Assembly: GCA_002786025.1 (NCBI GenBank)
Contig: NHNW01000015.1
Span: 372,001-436,000 of the forward strand
Direction of reading: 5' to 3'
DNA: 64,000 nucleotides
Origin: Zasmidium citrigriseum
Taxonomy: Eukaryota; Ascomycota; Dothideomycetes; Mycosphaerellales; Mycosphaerellaceae
The notes beneath the pieces are model-generated. The model had not been told where the DNA came from, did not search any database, and was given only the letters and a program-made list of their open reading frames with translations. This document shows, one piece after another, positions 23,777 to 35,283 of the stretch. How positions within the stretch are numbered: position 1 is the stretch's first letter; the number at the start of each line of letters is the position of its first letter. The position numbers were made by a program, and so were the translations under genes.

Positions 23777-26066
23777 TCAAGGGTAGTCGCCGGTCGTAAC
23801 CATTTGGTGTGGAGGACCCATCTCGGCGTGGTTGAGGCTGCGCATGTCGACATGCGTGGGCATGACACCAGGGAGGTCCTGGCCAGTAGTCATCGCAATG
23901 GCGGCCTGGTAGGACGCGTCGTCTAATTCCGGACCATCCTCAGCCTCGGCCATTGCGTCACGCTCCTCTTCCATTTCTTCCTCGGAAGGCGCTGAGCCGT
24001 CTGCACTCGTCTCGTGCGTGCGACGATGCTGGGCAAGGTTGTCAGACCTGGAGAAGGCCTTGTTGCAGAGCGTGCATAGGTAAGGTCGCTCCTGCGTATG
24101 GGTGCGCACGTGCCGCTTGAGGTGCTCTAACCGCTTGAAGAGGCGACCGCACATTGGAATGGGACACGAGTGGCTCTTCTGCGGGTAAGGTCCAAGCTCG
24201 CTGACGGTCGCGCTGCGTGCCCGACGGAAGACGCCATTGGCAGTGCGCTGCACCGCATGATGCTGGAGCGACGGATGACGATAGTCCTGGCTCGGGCTGG
24301 AGTTGTAGTGTCCCTGTGAGTAGTCCTCACCTGCGTGCATCGGCTGGCGATGGGCGTATCGGTCATCCATGGCTCCCTCAACGGCGTGCGACGGTGTGCT
24401 ATGACGTGAAAGGTCCATCAATTCCTTGTGGTCGCCCATCATATGTCCTGGCTGCTGATTCGTGTGCATGCTGGCGGGCGAGTCATTGTAAGACACTTCT
24501 TGGCCTTCTGGAATAGCTTGTGGCGCGACGGATGTGGACATTGATCGACGAAGATCACTTGGTCGGTGCGCAGCGTGGGCATGCGCAGTGACGCCACCCG
24601 CAGAGGTGACGCCAGTCGTGACGGCAGCAGTGTTGGTGAGCGAGGACCGTCGACGGCGCTGCTTGTAGGTTGGCGAGCCTTCCAGGACGGAGTAGACTTG
24701 TTGTGGTTGGTAGCTTCGTGACATTGACGATGGGTAGTGCGTGCCTGGCAGGTTTGGAGGGACAGACATGAGCGGGTTGAATGGTTGTTGCAGACCGACG
24801 TCAGGAATGGCGGCGTAGAGACCAGTGTCTTCGTTTGCGATGTACGTTGGCTCAGAAGGCATGCCGACAGAGTGTTGCGGTGGAGTGAGTGGCTCAAAAG
24901 AGATGCCACGCTGGCTGTAATCCTCTCCCAAGTGTGATGAAACAAAAGATGGCGCTGGTGAATACTCCATGTATGCTGGCATTGAGCTGTGCCTGTTTGC
25001 GACTTGCGAAATGGGGACGCCGTTGCGGTCGAAGACTGGGCCAATCGACTGCTCACGCGTCTTCTGGATCTGAGACGGCATAGGGGGCATCGCCATCTGG
25101 GAGTACGTTGGCACATGCGTCAATGATTCAGCGTGCATGTCTGGTTGCATACTGTGTGTTGACATTGGCTGAGGCATCGAGGTAGGCGGCATCTGTTGTG
25201 GGATCATGGCCGGTGGTGGCATGGAGTCTGCGGCTCGGAGAACAGGCGAGGTCGAGTGCGAGGGAGGGATTGACTGAGGCGGAGCGTTGAACGTCGACTG
25301 GTTGTTCTGCTGGGCCTTGGTGAGCTGTTCGAAGAGCGACTGCGACGAATCGAATTCGAAGGACAGCGCTGGCTCGCTAACAGCAACGGTCGTAGCTTCC
25401 TGGCCCATCTTCTCGCGTTTCAGATCGCGCTCGAGCGCGTCCAAGAACAGGCGATCATGCGGCACGCTGTACCAGTAGAACACCTTCTGCTTCTTCTGCG
25501 TGCGAATGCAGTTGTTTTTGTAGAGGAAGTCGAGAAATGGGCTTTTGGGTTCTTCGAGCGAGGCATCGGTGCCGGATTTGAGGTTGCGCAGATCGGAGAA
25601 GATGCCTTCCTCGAACTTTTTGGTATTCTTCACAGGCCTGCCGAAGGCCTGAAAGCGGAATGACAGACATCGCACGATATCGGTTCCTGAGATGTGGAAG
25701 AGGTTGTTCCTGTTTACAGTCAGCGCAGGGACGCGCGGCTAGGTGCATGCGGTCAACATACCATAGAACGCAGGATACATATTCGCCGGTAGGTAGCAGA
25801 AATCGTCGGATGTATTGGTCCTGGCTCCAGTCGACGGGAGCAGAGATGAGGAAGTATTTCACTGGGGTGAGGTTAGCCAATGCCGCGCGGAATGTTTGGG
25901 GTTAGCGGTCAGCGGGCATACGATTATCGACCTGCTGGAGGGCCACGACAGAGTCCTGGGGCAGGCTCTGCTGAGCGTCCTGGTCGAGCAGGAAGGTCTC
26001 CGGGGCCACGGAGCGCTGCTGGGTGGTGGGCGGCGGCATGGCCGGGTGCTGGTGGGCTGGGTACAT
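23777..26066 (-). CDS. ste12: Ste12-family transcription factor (homeodomain-like plus two C2H2 fingers)
   Basis: Target of the Fus3/Kss1-type MAPK pathway controlling mating, hyphal fusion and invasive growth. Exons 26066-25922, 25861-25762 and 25709-23777 give 725 residues. The STE domain spans about 30-170: ALQQVDNLKYFLISAPVDW, RRFLLPTGEYVSC, NNLFHISGTDIVRCL, KFEEGIFSDLRNLK and KKQKVFYWYSVPHDRL. A long Pro/Met/Gln-rich middle follows, with a basic patch (KQRRRRSS). Two C2H2 fingers lie at about 597-647 (CPIPMC...H...H and CTLC...H...H), the arrangement in filamentous fungi and absent from yeast Ste12. The tail is acidic. It is head to head with striatin. Confidence 0.95.
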
Positions 26067-27972
26067 ATTGGCGGCGGTGCGCGGCCGGCGTCGCAGAGGG
26101 AGGGAGAAGCGCGCGAGGCAGGGCGAGGGCAGAGTGAGGCCGGGGCTCTATCTCAAACGCAGGCCGCAACAATGGCAGTCGCGCGTGCTGGAGCAGCCTG
26201 CAACGACAGCCAGGTCGTGCGCGGCGCGGTGGTGATTCGGGAGCGTTGGGGTGGTGGGCAGAAACGAGCGTTGACGCTGGCGTCGCGGCGGGATGGGACG
26301 AAAGGTAGCGAGGGCCGGCCTCTGCTCGCGAAGAGTACGGGTGGACGAAGAAGTGAAGCTGGATAGTCGGGCAGTGGTATGAGAGAGACGAGAGGTAAGC
26401 TTCAGTTCAGGCGCGCGGGAGTGGGAGCGTCTTGAGGTGCGACAGGCGTTTCAATCTCTTAGCCGTTTCACACCTGCAGGTTCCTCTTGCTGCCCTCGGG
26501 GCTTGGACCAGGTTGGTTGGCGCGGGCGGGCTGGCTCTTCTGGCTGGCGGGCTGCCGGGATCGCTGCCCACGCTGCTGTCCACACCACTCGCGAGTCATC
26601 ACACCTTGCCTCTGCGCCTTCGTAGCCGCCCGCTGGCGAGAATAGAATCCGGTTTGCGGCCACGGCCCCGTCGTCGTCGCTGCGGGCCACTGGACCGGCG
26701 ACACGCTCATCAGCTCACGAACAGCAGCAGCAGAACGACAACCACCTCAACAACGGCGATAGAGGCCTCCAATCTCAGCGCCGACTTCTGGCCCGGCCGT
26801 CACTTAATCATCACACCGGCTGGCAGAGTCAATTGTCTTGCCAATCTCTGCTCTGCCCGGCCAGCAGCGCTCATCCGGAACGGTGCCGGCGCCAAGGGCC
26901 GTCTGCGTCGACGGGGATGCGGCTACGAGAGCAAAGCAAAGCAACTTCACCCACCGACACATCCATCATCGCCGTGTGCTGTTCTTTCATCCAGCAAGTC
27001 GAGGCCTGCTGCCGATCCGCGCCCTCTTTCCTGCCCACGAGTCGCTTCTGACAGGGCAGTGCGCACAATCGCGTGGCGCTGACAACCGCATCGCTGTACC
27101 ACCGCATCGCTGCTGCCCGCGGGCGCTTCCAGCGCAGTGAAATTGCAAACCCACTTGCCTCCTCTCTTCCGGAACCTGCTGCAGTCGGCCAGCCTGCTTG
27201 TCCGACAGAACCGCTCCACTGCCGACCCAGCGCAGCGCCTGCTCGTGGCTGACAAGTCTTGCTCGTCGATCATACAGGCAACATGCAAGGTACCGGCGGC
27301 TCGCTGGACCCGTCGTTTCAGCTTCACGCCTCTAGACTCTGCAAGAACTTCCTCCGCACCCATCACCAATGACCATGCCATCACGACCATCGCTTACTGA
27401 CCTTGCAGCTCTATAGCAGTCGCTCCCGCAAGGTCATCATGCCGCTATAGCACACACGCACCTCCAAACTCTCCCTCACGTGCTGAGCCATCCCGTGCGG
27501 ATGTGGCGTGCTGCTACTGCTGAGGGTGACGTTCGTCCAAGACCCCACAAGTCATGGACCACTCTGTCTCTGGCAAGTGCATGCAATGCATCGGGTGCTC
27601 GCCATCGGACAGGCATCACATTCTTCATCGCAACATGGCTGCAATCGCCCGAGAAGACGTTGCCCTGCCACATCTTCGCAAATTCGAGTCCCACTCGCCA
27701 CGAGTCAGCCTCCGCCCCATGGTCTTACTCTTGGGGACCGCGACTACCGCCAGTGGCCGAAAGATCATCTATTCAGGATCGCCATAGAATGAATATGAGC
27801 ACTACGATCTCAACTGATCTGGGTACGCTAACATGACGACTCTGCCCTGCAGCTTCAGACTGCACGATCGACGCATCACGTTCCAGAAAAAGCAATTGTC
27901 TCCGCCACAAGCAGGTGGATGGTCGCCGCGAAACACTTGAGGCGTCTGTTTCGTACCCCATCGGAGAATAGG

Positions 27973-27979
27973 TGAAACA
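27973..27979 (+). promoter_or_regulatory. TGAAACA, Ste12-type pheromone response element
   Basis: Exact match to the heptamer bound by Ste12. About 1.9 kb upstream of the ste12 ATG. Confidence 0.3.
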
Positions 27980-28307
27980 CGACACTCATGGCGCACGACC
28001 CAGAATGTCCATCTTCCACTCTGGTCTCATCAATACATCGCCAGCTATGATTACCAGACGCCGACTTGTGGCCTGCTTGACTCTGCCTTGGTTTTTCCAC
28101 GGCAACACTTCTCATCACGCCGGCGTGCGACCTGAATCGCAGCCCAACCGGACTGGAATATGGCAAGACGTGGCGATGCAGACGCCGTCGGCTGGCAACA
28201 TGATCACACTATCTCATCAGCGCCCTCTCGCGCGCCGACCCACCATTCAACGGCTCGAAGTCCGCGATCCGATCCGATGGACAGGCGTCCTTCTACTCCA
28301 GGCCATT

Positions 28308-28314
28308 TGTTTCA
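28308..28314 (-). promoter_or_regulatory. TGAAACA, Ste12-type element (reverse)
   Basis: Reads TGTTTCA on the plus strand, an exact reverse match to the Ste12 heptamer, about 2.2 kb upstream of ste12. Confidence 0.3.
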
Positions 28315-30121
28315 TCTTGACGAGAACGTGAAAACTTGCAGCTGGACCAGGCTGCCCATGAGTCGGGCCCACTCACCTTCTTCCGCGACTTTCCACTTAG
28401 CTTTCAGAACGACCATGCTTCGTCGTATTTCTGCCCAGTTCGAAAGTTGGCCGCTGCGAGTTGGAGAACGGGCCAAGGTCGAAATAGAAGATTCCTTCGA
28501 ACTCTGACCACCCTCAGGCACGTACGACCTCTTCAGACCACGCTGAAACGCAAGTTCTCGAAGGGGCATCTCACAGTACGACTCTTGCGGATTGCAAGTG
28601 GGCTTTCGACGACGAGCTCAACCGTTGCACTTCTCCCGACATACTCCCAACATTAGAGGGCGTTCAACTCCATCCACACAACGCGCAGCACGACGACCCA
28701 GTGGAAAGGTCGACAGACAGTTCGTACCACGAACATATCGCAAGATCAACGGGTGATCCGGCCCGCCAACGTCGTGTGATCAAGTGGTCCACGCCTCATT
28801 GCGCCATCACGTTCAGTCCAACTTGCTCCGACCACCTCAGATCAGAGATTTGCGCAAAGTCTATCCCGTCAGGCACCAGGGATAATTGTGGTTGTATTTC
28901 GTGATCTGACGAGGGTATCGTTGCTACTGACTGAATCCTAATGCAGGGCCTTCAAAGCTTGCACAATCCGAGCTTCTCCCCAGCTGCTGCATATGCTGCG
29001 GTCCATCTCTCTTCCCAACGACATGATACTGGAATCCTGATATCAAGCATAGCAGCATGAGAGTCGTCAATTCGTCACGTTGGCGAGGATCGAGTACGTA
29101 ACACTTTCGATCCGTATTGGCAGCATTGGGCCCGAAGTTCAGCGCAAGCACAGCTGCAATGCGATCGTATCGACATACTTTGAGGCGGCCATGCGAATTC
29201 CCAACCTTCTGCACTCGTACCTGTACCCTGGCACTGGCTACCTGCGGGAGGACAGACCATCGAGCCCAATAACACGTGCAAAGCGCGGCTGCACGGAGCC
29301 GCTCATTGGTAAGTACGGGAAGGTAAGTGAAATTTGGATGCATGCGGCCAAGGTCGGCACACGCAAGTTTTCTGGATTCTGAGCTTCTTTCACGATTGTA
29401 CAGGTGTCGTTAGTAAAGTCTCTCGTCTCTACACTCGGATTCTTCGGCGTAAGACACATGACTCTACGATGCTCGCAATGGCTCGCATAGTCGAAGAGGG
29501 CGATTTAATGCGACTGTCGACGTGTCGTGGAACGCCCAGTGCGACTCAACTGTCGGGGCGTTAAGAGGCCCGGTACTTGCCGGCATGCGCGCACAATCTG
29601 CTGGAGTGAGGTCGCGTCTGTCCATACAGCAGGCTCTGCAAGAGCGATCCGATCAGAATCTATCCAAGGTTCCTGCGAACACCCACCGACACACTCGATA
29701 CGAGCTGATCCGGGGATCGAGAAGTGTCAACTCTCGACCTTTCGGCACGCCCGATGCCGACTACGCAATACCGATCATCAGTTGGTCTTATGCCAGCGAC
29801 TCCATGTCTTGTCAAAGGACATTATATCGCTCAACTTCGCGAGGCACAACAACAGCGGAGCCCAACTCCGCCGGAAAGTCTCGATGGAATTCTGACTTTG
29901 ACAGCTTCATCTGCGAGTGATCAAAGGATCGGTGGGGTCGTTCGCCCTACTAGCCTTTCACTTACGGATCTTCCAGCCTGACGGTAGATCATCTAACTTA
30001 CGGCACCCGACCAATCACGAATAGCGCTCGAAGCATTCATACCCACTGGAAGTACCCGATATCACGAAGCCCTACTTCATTCTCGCAGCCATGTATCCCC
30101 TTCGAAGCGAAGTCCAGCTCC

Positions 30122-30147
30122 TGAAACACCCCGAGCCAGATGAAACA
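30122..30147 (+). promoter_or_regulatory. paired TGAAACA elements
   Basis: Two exact heptamers in the same orientation (30122-30128 and 30141-30147), 19 bp from start to start, about 1.6 kb upstream of striatin. Tandem spacing suits cooperative Ste12 binding. Confidence 0.4.
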
Positions 30148-31737
30148 AAAGCAAGCGATCCAGACTTCGAAACATCCAAACTGAGGCATGCGACTCCATG
30201 CCTCCACGAAAGTTGACTTTTCTTTCTCCAGGTATGATGAGTAATGGGTGTGCACTGGGCAGGTGTTTCTGATCCTTGCGGGAGTGGCCTAGATGGGATG
30301 TTGTGGCATGGGTACTTGGCTACGGGGAGATGTGGAGGAGCATGTTTGAGGTTATGGAGGAGGCGGCCTTTCGGGTGCGCGGAGGGAGGGCATAAGTGAT
30401 GGGGTGTTATGCATAGGGTGGGAGTTGGATGTTGATGGTGGCGATGTGGCTGTGACGGAGGGTGTCTGGGGACGCGAGGGAACGAGGACGGAGATGGCGA
30501 TGACCGAGGCGATGCGAACAGGTTTGCAGGTGGCTGTGTCGGTTTGGAGAGCTGGGGAGGCTTGGGTATAGGAGTTGACGTAAAGCGATAGCTGCGCAGA
30601 TGTCTTCGCCGTCACATGAAAGAGTTGGATAGAAGAAGCCATTGGGTCCTTGAGATATTACTCTGACCTGAGCATGGCTCTGAGCCAGTGAGTGAGAAGA
30701 TCATGCCTTTCGACCCAAGTCCGAGTCTTCCTCCGTCATGGCAAGAAGAATGCATCTCGTCCGCGCATATCGGCTCGAGCTCCTACCTCTACAGCCTATG
30801 GAAACATCACTTTCGTGTCCCTCATGTGATTATGCAGACAGATGCACTGAACACCATTTTGAGACTTAGGTGATCGTCGCACTGTCCGCAGGGCTCGACT
30901 CCAACTTTCCACATTGCTCTCCAAGTCCGCACACTGAGCATAAGCCAGCCTGTTAACAGGAACATCTGGAGCGCCGGGAAAGCGGTCCTGTCGTGTGCGA
31001 AGAGCTCCCCTAAAATTTCTACCAGATGGGAGGCAAAAAGGGAAAGCTGAATCCTCCGTACTTGCTCGGGTTTGCTTATCAGGATCAACATATCTTGTAG
31101 AAAGCATACTTGTCCGTCTGATTCGTCTCTTTGCACTGTCTTGAAAGAGAGGCAAGAAAATTGGTCCACCTTTGCTCACATTCAAAACCTACCAGACGAG
31201 TTGTTAGAGCTGAAGGGGCCAATCTCGCCTTTGAGAGACTGTTGTTCTCGGCAGAAACAAGCTTGTCGATGAAGAGCGAAGTCAGTAGCCAATTGAGAAT
31301 CGATCTCGAATATGTCTTGACGAAAGTCGATGAAGCTCATCATGTCAAGTTCTTGTCCAAACGGTAGGTGAAGCTTCGATTTAGACTCAGCACGTGATCG
31401 CTTCGGGCCGACACTAGTGGGTTTAGCCGCCCAGAGAAGGTGGTTCCAACTCAGGAAGTCGCGAACCCTCAGGACCAGCAACACGCGACCTCACCTCGTC
31501 TCCCAATTCACTTCTCTCCCATCGCTCCACCCCAATTGTTGAACTATCTCCCGTTTCCCCCAGCTTCTTGGCTTTGCGTCTTACCTCGGCGTTCTCGGGG
31601 TTCCAACTTCCAGGGACAAGCGCTCTCAGCTTTCGACACCGACCCTTCTTGAGACCCTCGCTCCCTATTCGGCACCCATGCGGGACCTTCCACGAGCCAT
31701 TCGACTGAAGATCTGAGCAGCTTGCTGGTAGCCCGCC

Positions 31738-34465
31738 ATGGCTTTCCAGCAGCAGGGTGGGCTTGGGAATGGGGGTCCTGGCCCTGGGGGCGAGCATCAT
31801 GGGCCGCAGGGCACTGAGTATACGTTGCAAGGTTAGCTTGGATGATATCCCCTCCTAGTCTGGAGACGCCAGTGGATAGGATGAAGAAACGATGAGGTGG
31901 GTGCTAATGGGCAATCACAGGTGTAATGCGGTTCCTGCAGATCGAATGGCACAACCACGAGCGAGCGCGCAATGCTTGGGATATTGAACGGGCAGAGATG
32001 AAGGCGAAGATCGCGAAGCAGGAGGGGGAATGCAGACAGGCGAAACGCATCAATGAACAGCTGGAGAAGCAGGTCCGGATGCTGGAGAATGCTTTGAGGA
32101 ACGCTAGGAAACAGGGTCCTAATGGAACTGCTGCAGCAGAGTCGAAAGGGGCTGAAGTTGAGAATAGCAATGGAAAGAGCAAGGTGAAATCAGAAGAGGG
32201 TAAGGAGAATGAAAAGCAGGCAAAGCGTACGCATACGTCCTGTGGATATGTGTTGGCGAATGGTGGTGTGCTGACAGGTGGAACAGCTTCTTACCTTCCG
32301 CACAACTCATTCCTGGAAACGGCAGAAGCACCGGGCACCAGTGACAAGGAACGCGAGCAGTATCTGGACAACACGACAAAATACCTGAAGAGCTGCATGA
32401 AGGAGATACAGTACTTGCTCACACCGCCGCAGCACCCACCGCCTCCGCAAATACTCCCCAATGGCCATATCACTGGACTTCCCGAGCCTCCCTTACCAAT
32501 GGAGGAAATGTACCCCAGACAGCAGCAAAGGAACATGCGCCAGCCTGGGCAAGTTCTACCGCAGCAGCAGGCCATGCCCAACCACCAACCACCTCCTGTG
32601 CCAAACAGTCTGCCGCAGACTACTGCGCAGTTTGACGATGGCCAGCGCGGTGTTCGCTACGCAGATTATGCGAACTCGAATCAACCACCCGCGGAAGTGC
32701 TCCCTCCAACGCAACATATCCCAGCTCCATACGAGGATCAGGTAGAAAGTGTTACGCACACGTTTGACAACCGAGGCCGGCCAATGAATGAGGCAGATGC
32801 GCAGCAAAGGCAGAACCGACAGCAAGCTGATGCGGATGGCTGGACCTTCGACGAAGAAGCACCTCCTCAGCAGCCTCAACCGGATACTCCATTGCCTGCT
32901 ACTCCACTGCCAGAAGTGCCGCCTCCACGACGACCCGACACTGATCTATTCCCCGCAGCTGCCAACACCTCCCAATTACCTGCCAAGTCTCCACCTCGAG
33001 GCGGTCCTCAATCTCACAGGCGGAAAAGTTCTGGATCTCAAGCTATGTCTAGACGACGCAGCTCGCAGGGAAAGAACGAGACCCACGACGGAACCGGAGC
33101 AGCCATCAGCGATGACCCCTCGCAGTTCAAAGTCAAATTCGCCCTGCGTGGACATCTTGATGTGGTACGCAGTGTGATCTTCAGTGGCGGCGGCAGTCCC
33201 AGTGAGCCAGAGGTCTGTACAGCTGGCGATGACGGTACCATCAAGCGCTGGATTGTGCCCGCCACGTACCAAAACTACAATCCAGGAAACAACAATTCAT
33301 CCGATCTCGACATTCAGGCTTACTTTACCCACCGAGGACATGACGGTATTGTTACATCATTAGCGGCGCCTCCTCCGAGCACTGGTTTCAGCACAGGTGG
33401 TCGAGCTACCGGTGATGGTTGGATCTTCTCTGGTGGCCAGGACGCTACCATTCGTGTGTGGGAAAGAGGACGGGTGGATCCAAAGGCGACGCTGGAAGGA
33501 CATACGGACACCGTCTGGACGGTTTGCGTATTGCCTGCTTCCGTTGGCGTGGTCTTCGGTCCACAAAGCAGCAACTTCGGCGGACCCGATCGATTGCTTC
33601 TCGTCTCTGGTTCCGCAGATGGCACCGTGAAGGTTTGGGCAGTGAGTGCACCTCCGCAGACCTCATCGCCTTCCACGGGTAGTAGACGAGGAGTCGGCGG
33701 TAGCAGACGACACAGCGTCACCAGCGGCAGCAACTTCCCGTCCAGCCCTCAACCAAGTGTGGCAAGCCCAACGCCCTTCAGCTATACGCTGGTCCACTCA
33801 ATTGAGCGAGCTGGGGACAGCAAGTCAAGCCCGACCAGCATTTGCCCACTCTCACCTTCCGGTGAGACCTTTGTGGTGGCCTACGCCGATTCATCGACGC
33901 TCATCTTCGACACAAGGACCGGTGAGGAGATCATTGGAATGGCCAGCAACGAGACATACGATGGTACGATGAACACGAGTATCAATGCGGTTGTAGCTGC
34001 GAGTCACGGACTTGAAGCAGCCCAGGGAGATCCTTCACGGGCTATGGAGCCAGAGGAGGTTGGCGGCGGCGCCACCGGTAGCCGAGAGGGTGTTGAGGGT
34101 GTGGTGATTACTGGCCACGAAGACCGCTTTGTCCGGTTCTTCGATGCCAACAGTGGTAAGTATTGCCTCGCTCAGTGGATACATGAATGCTGACAGCTCT
34201 TCCAGGCCAGTGCACTTACACCATGCTGGCTCATCCGTCAGCTATATCCTCCCTTTCCTTATCGAAAGACGGCCGGGAAGCCGTCTCTGCCGGTCACGAT
34301 GCCAGCATTCGCTTCTGGTCTCTCGAAAAACGGATCTGTACCCAAGACATCACATCGCACCGACCCATGCGTGGCGAAGGCGTCTGCGATGTCTGCTGGA
34401 GCCAAGACGGGCGTTTGGTGGTCAGCGCAGGAGGTGACGGAGTTGTAAAAGTGTTTGCACGGTAG
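31738..34465 (+). CDS. pro11: striatin homologue (PRO11-type), STRIPAK scaffold
   Basis: Regulatory B-type subunit that scaffolds PP2A and kinases in STRIPAK, needed for hyphal fusion and fruiting-body formation. Exons 31738-31831, 31921-34155 and 34206-34465 give 862 residues. Amino end: [20 protein letters not shown], the caveolin-binding-like motif, running into a coiled coil ([15 protein letters not shown]...). A disordered Pro/Gln-rich middle follows. From about residue 400, WD40 repeats form a propeller ([89 protein letters not shown]). A further 60-bp in-frame intron is likely at 32227-32286 (GTACGC, branch GCTGAC, ACAG), which would give 842 residues. The ste12 gene is divergent to it. 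Confidence 0.93.
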
Positions 34466-35283
34466 TACGTGTGCAAAGCGTAGATTTTTGTTCTTCATGG
34501 GTGGGACGCAACAGAGTCCTGCTACTACTATGGAAGAGGTGGTCTTTTTGATTCTGTGATGGCTGTATGAGGGGGTTTGTGAAAGTGTACATATATGGTG
34601 CGCACTCGAGTCGAGAAGTCCTGGCTCGATGGGTGAGGCAATTCAGCATGGATAGGGAGTGGGTGAAGAGGGCATTCATCGTCGATTGCATAGCATTTTG
34701 CGTGGGCGCTGTTGCTGGGTTAATACGAGACGTTTGCGAGAGGTTGTATGTGGATATCTTTCGCTCAAGTGCAGAATGGCTGTTCTCGCTTGTGTGAATC
34801 AGTGTCTCAAGGGCGCAGAAGTGAGAATCCCCTCAATACGTTAGTCCCCGACAGATCGGCTTCGTCCATGCTGCTGGCAACCTGCTACGAGCAGCATCGA
34901 CGCTCTCATCACTTGCGGAGATGACTGTCCAATCTCAATATTCCGGCGTGAAAATACTCGGCTTCCTCAAGGCGTCCATGTGCTCGACCTTCACCTTCCA
35001 TAGACCTAGTCGTGGGCGTGTGCTGCACCCACCAGATCGAGCGGCGCGCCTCCAGGCAGGCGATGGCGTTTTTGGAGAGGGTTGCACGTTCGATATCGGC
35101 ACGCATCTGCTCGTGGCGTCTCTGTTCTTGTTCTCAAGAGGCGAGGAAGGCGAATGTATAGCCCGATGGAGGTCCGTGCACAGCTGGCTGGTTTAGCGCG
35201 ATGTCACATGCTAGCTCAGCGACTTGCAACGAACTTGGACGAACACCTACTTCATGAGGTCAATGCAAGTAGACAGGTGGTAT
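34466..35283. other. convergent 3' regions
   Basis: An 818 bp spacer between striatin (+) and the aspartyl-protease-like gene (-). 3' UTRs expected. No gene seen. Confidence 0.5.

Larger units (their letters stand above)
26067..31737. promoter_or_regulatory. 5.7 kb gene-free interval between ste12 and striatin
   Basis: The longest stretch without a supported gene. Open frames up to 216 codons occur (26432-27082) but are Arg/Ser/Pro-rich with no family signal, and look like chance frames in GC-rich DNA. Long 5' leaders of both genes probably occupy the edges. It holds four exact TGAAACA heptamers, listed separately, and a CACGTG at 31391-31396. A weak, stop-broken minus-strand frame at 30822-31484 is mentioned in the findings. 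Confidence 0.45.

Noticed and set aside
26432..27082. 216-codon frame upstream of ste12
   Set aside because: Arg/Ser/Pro-rich, no start in good context, no family motif; competing frames of similar length on the other strand.
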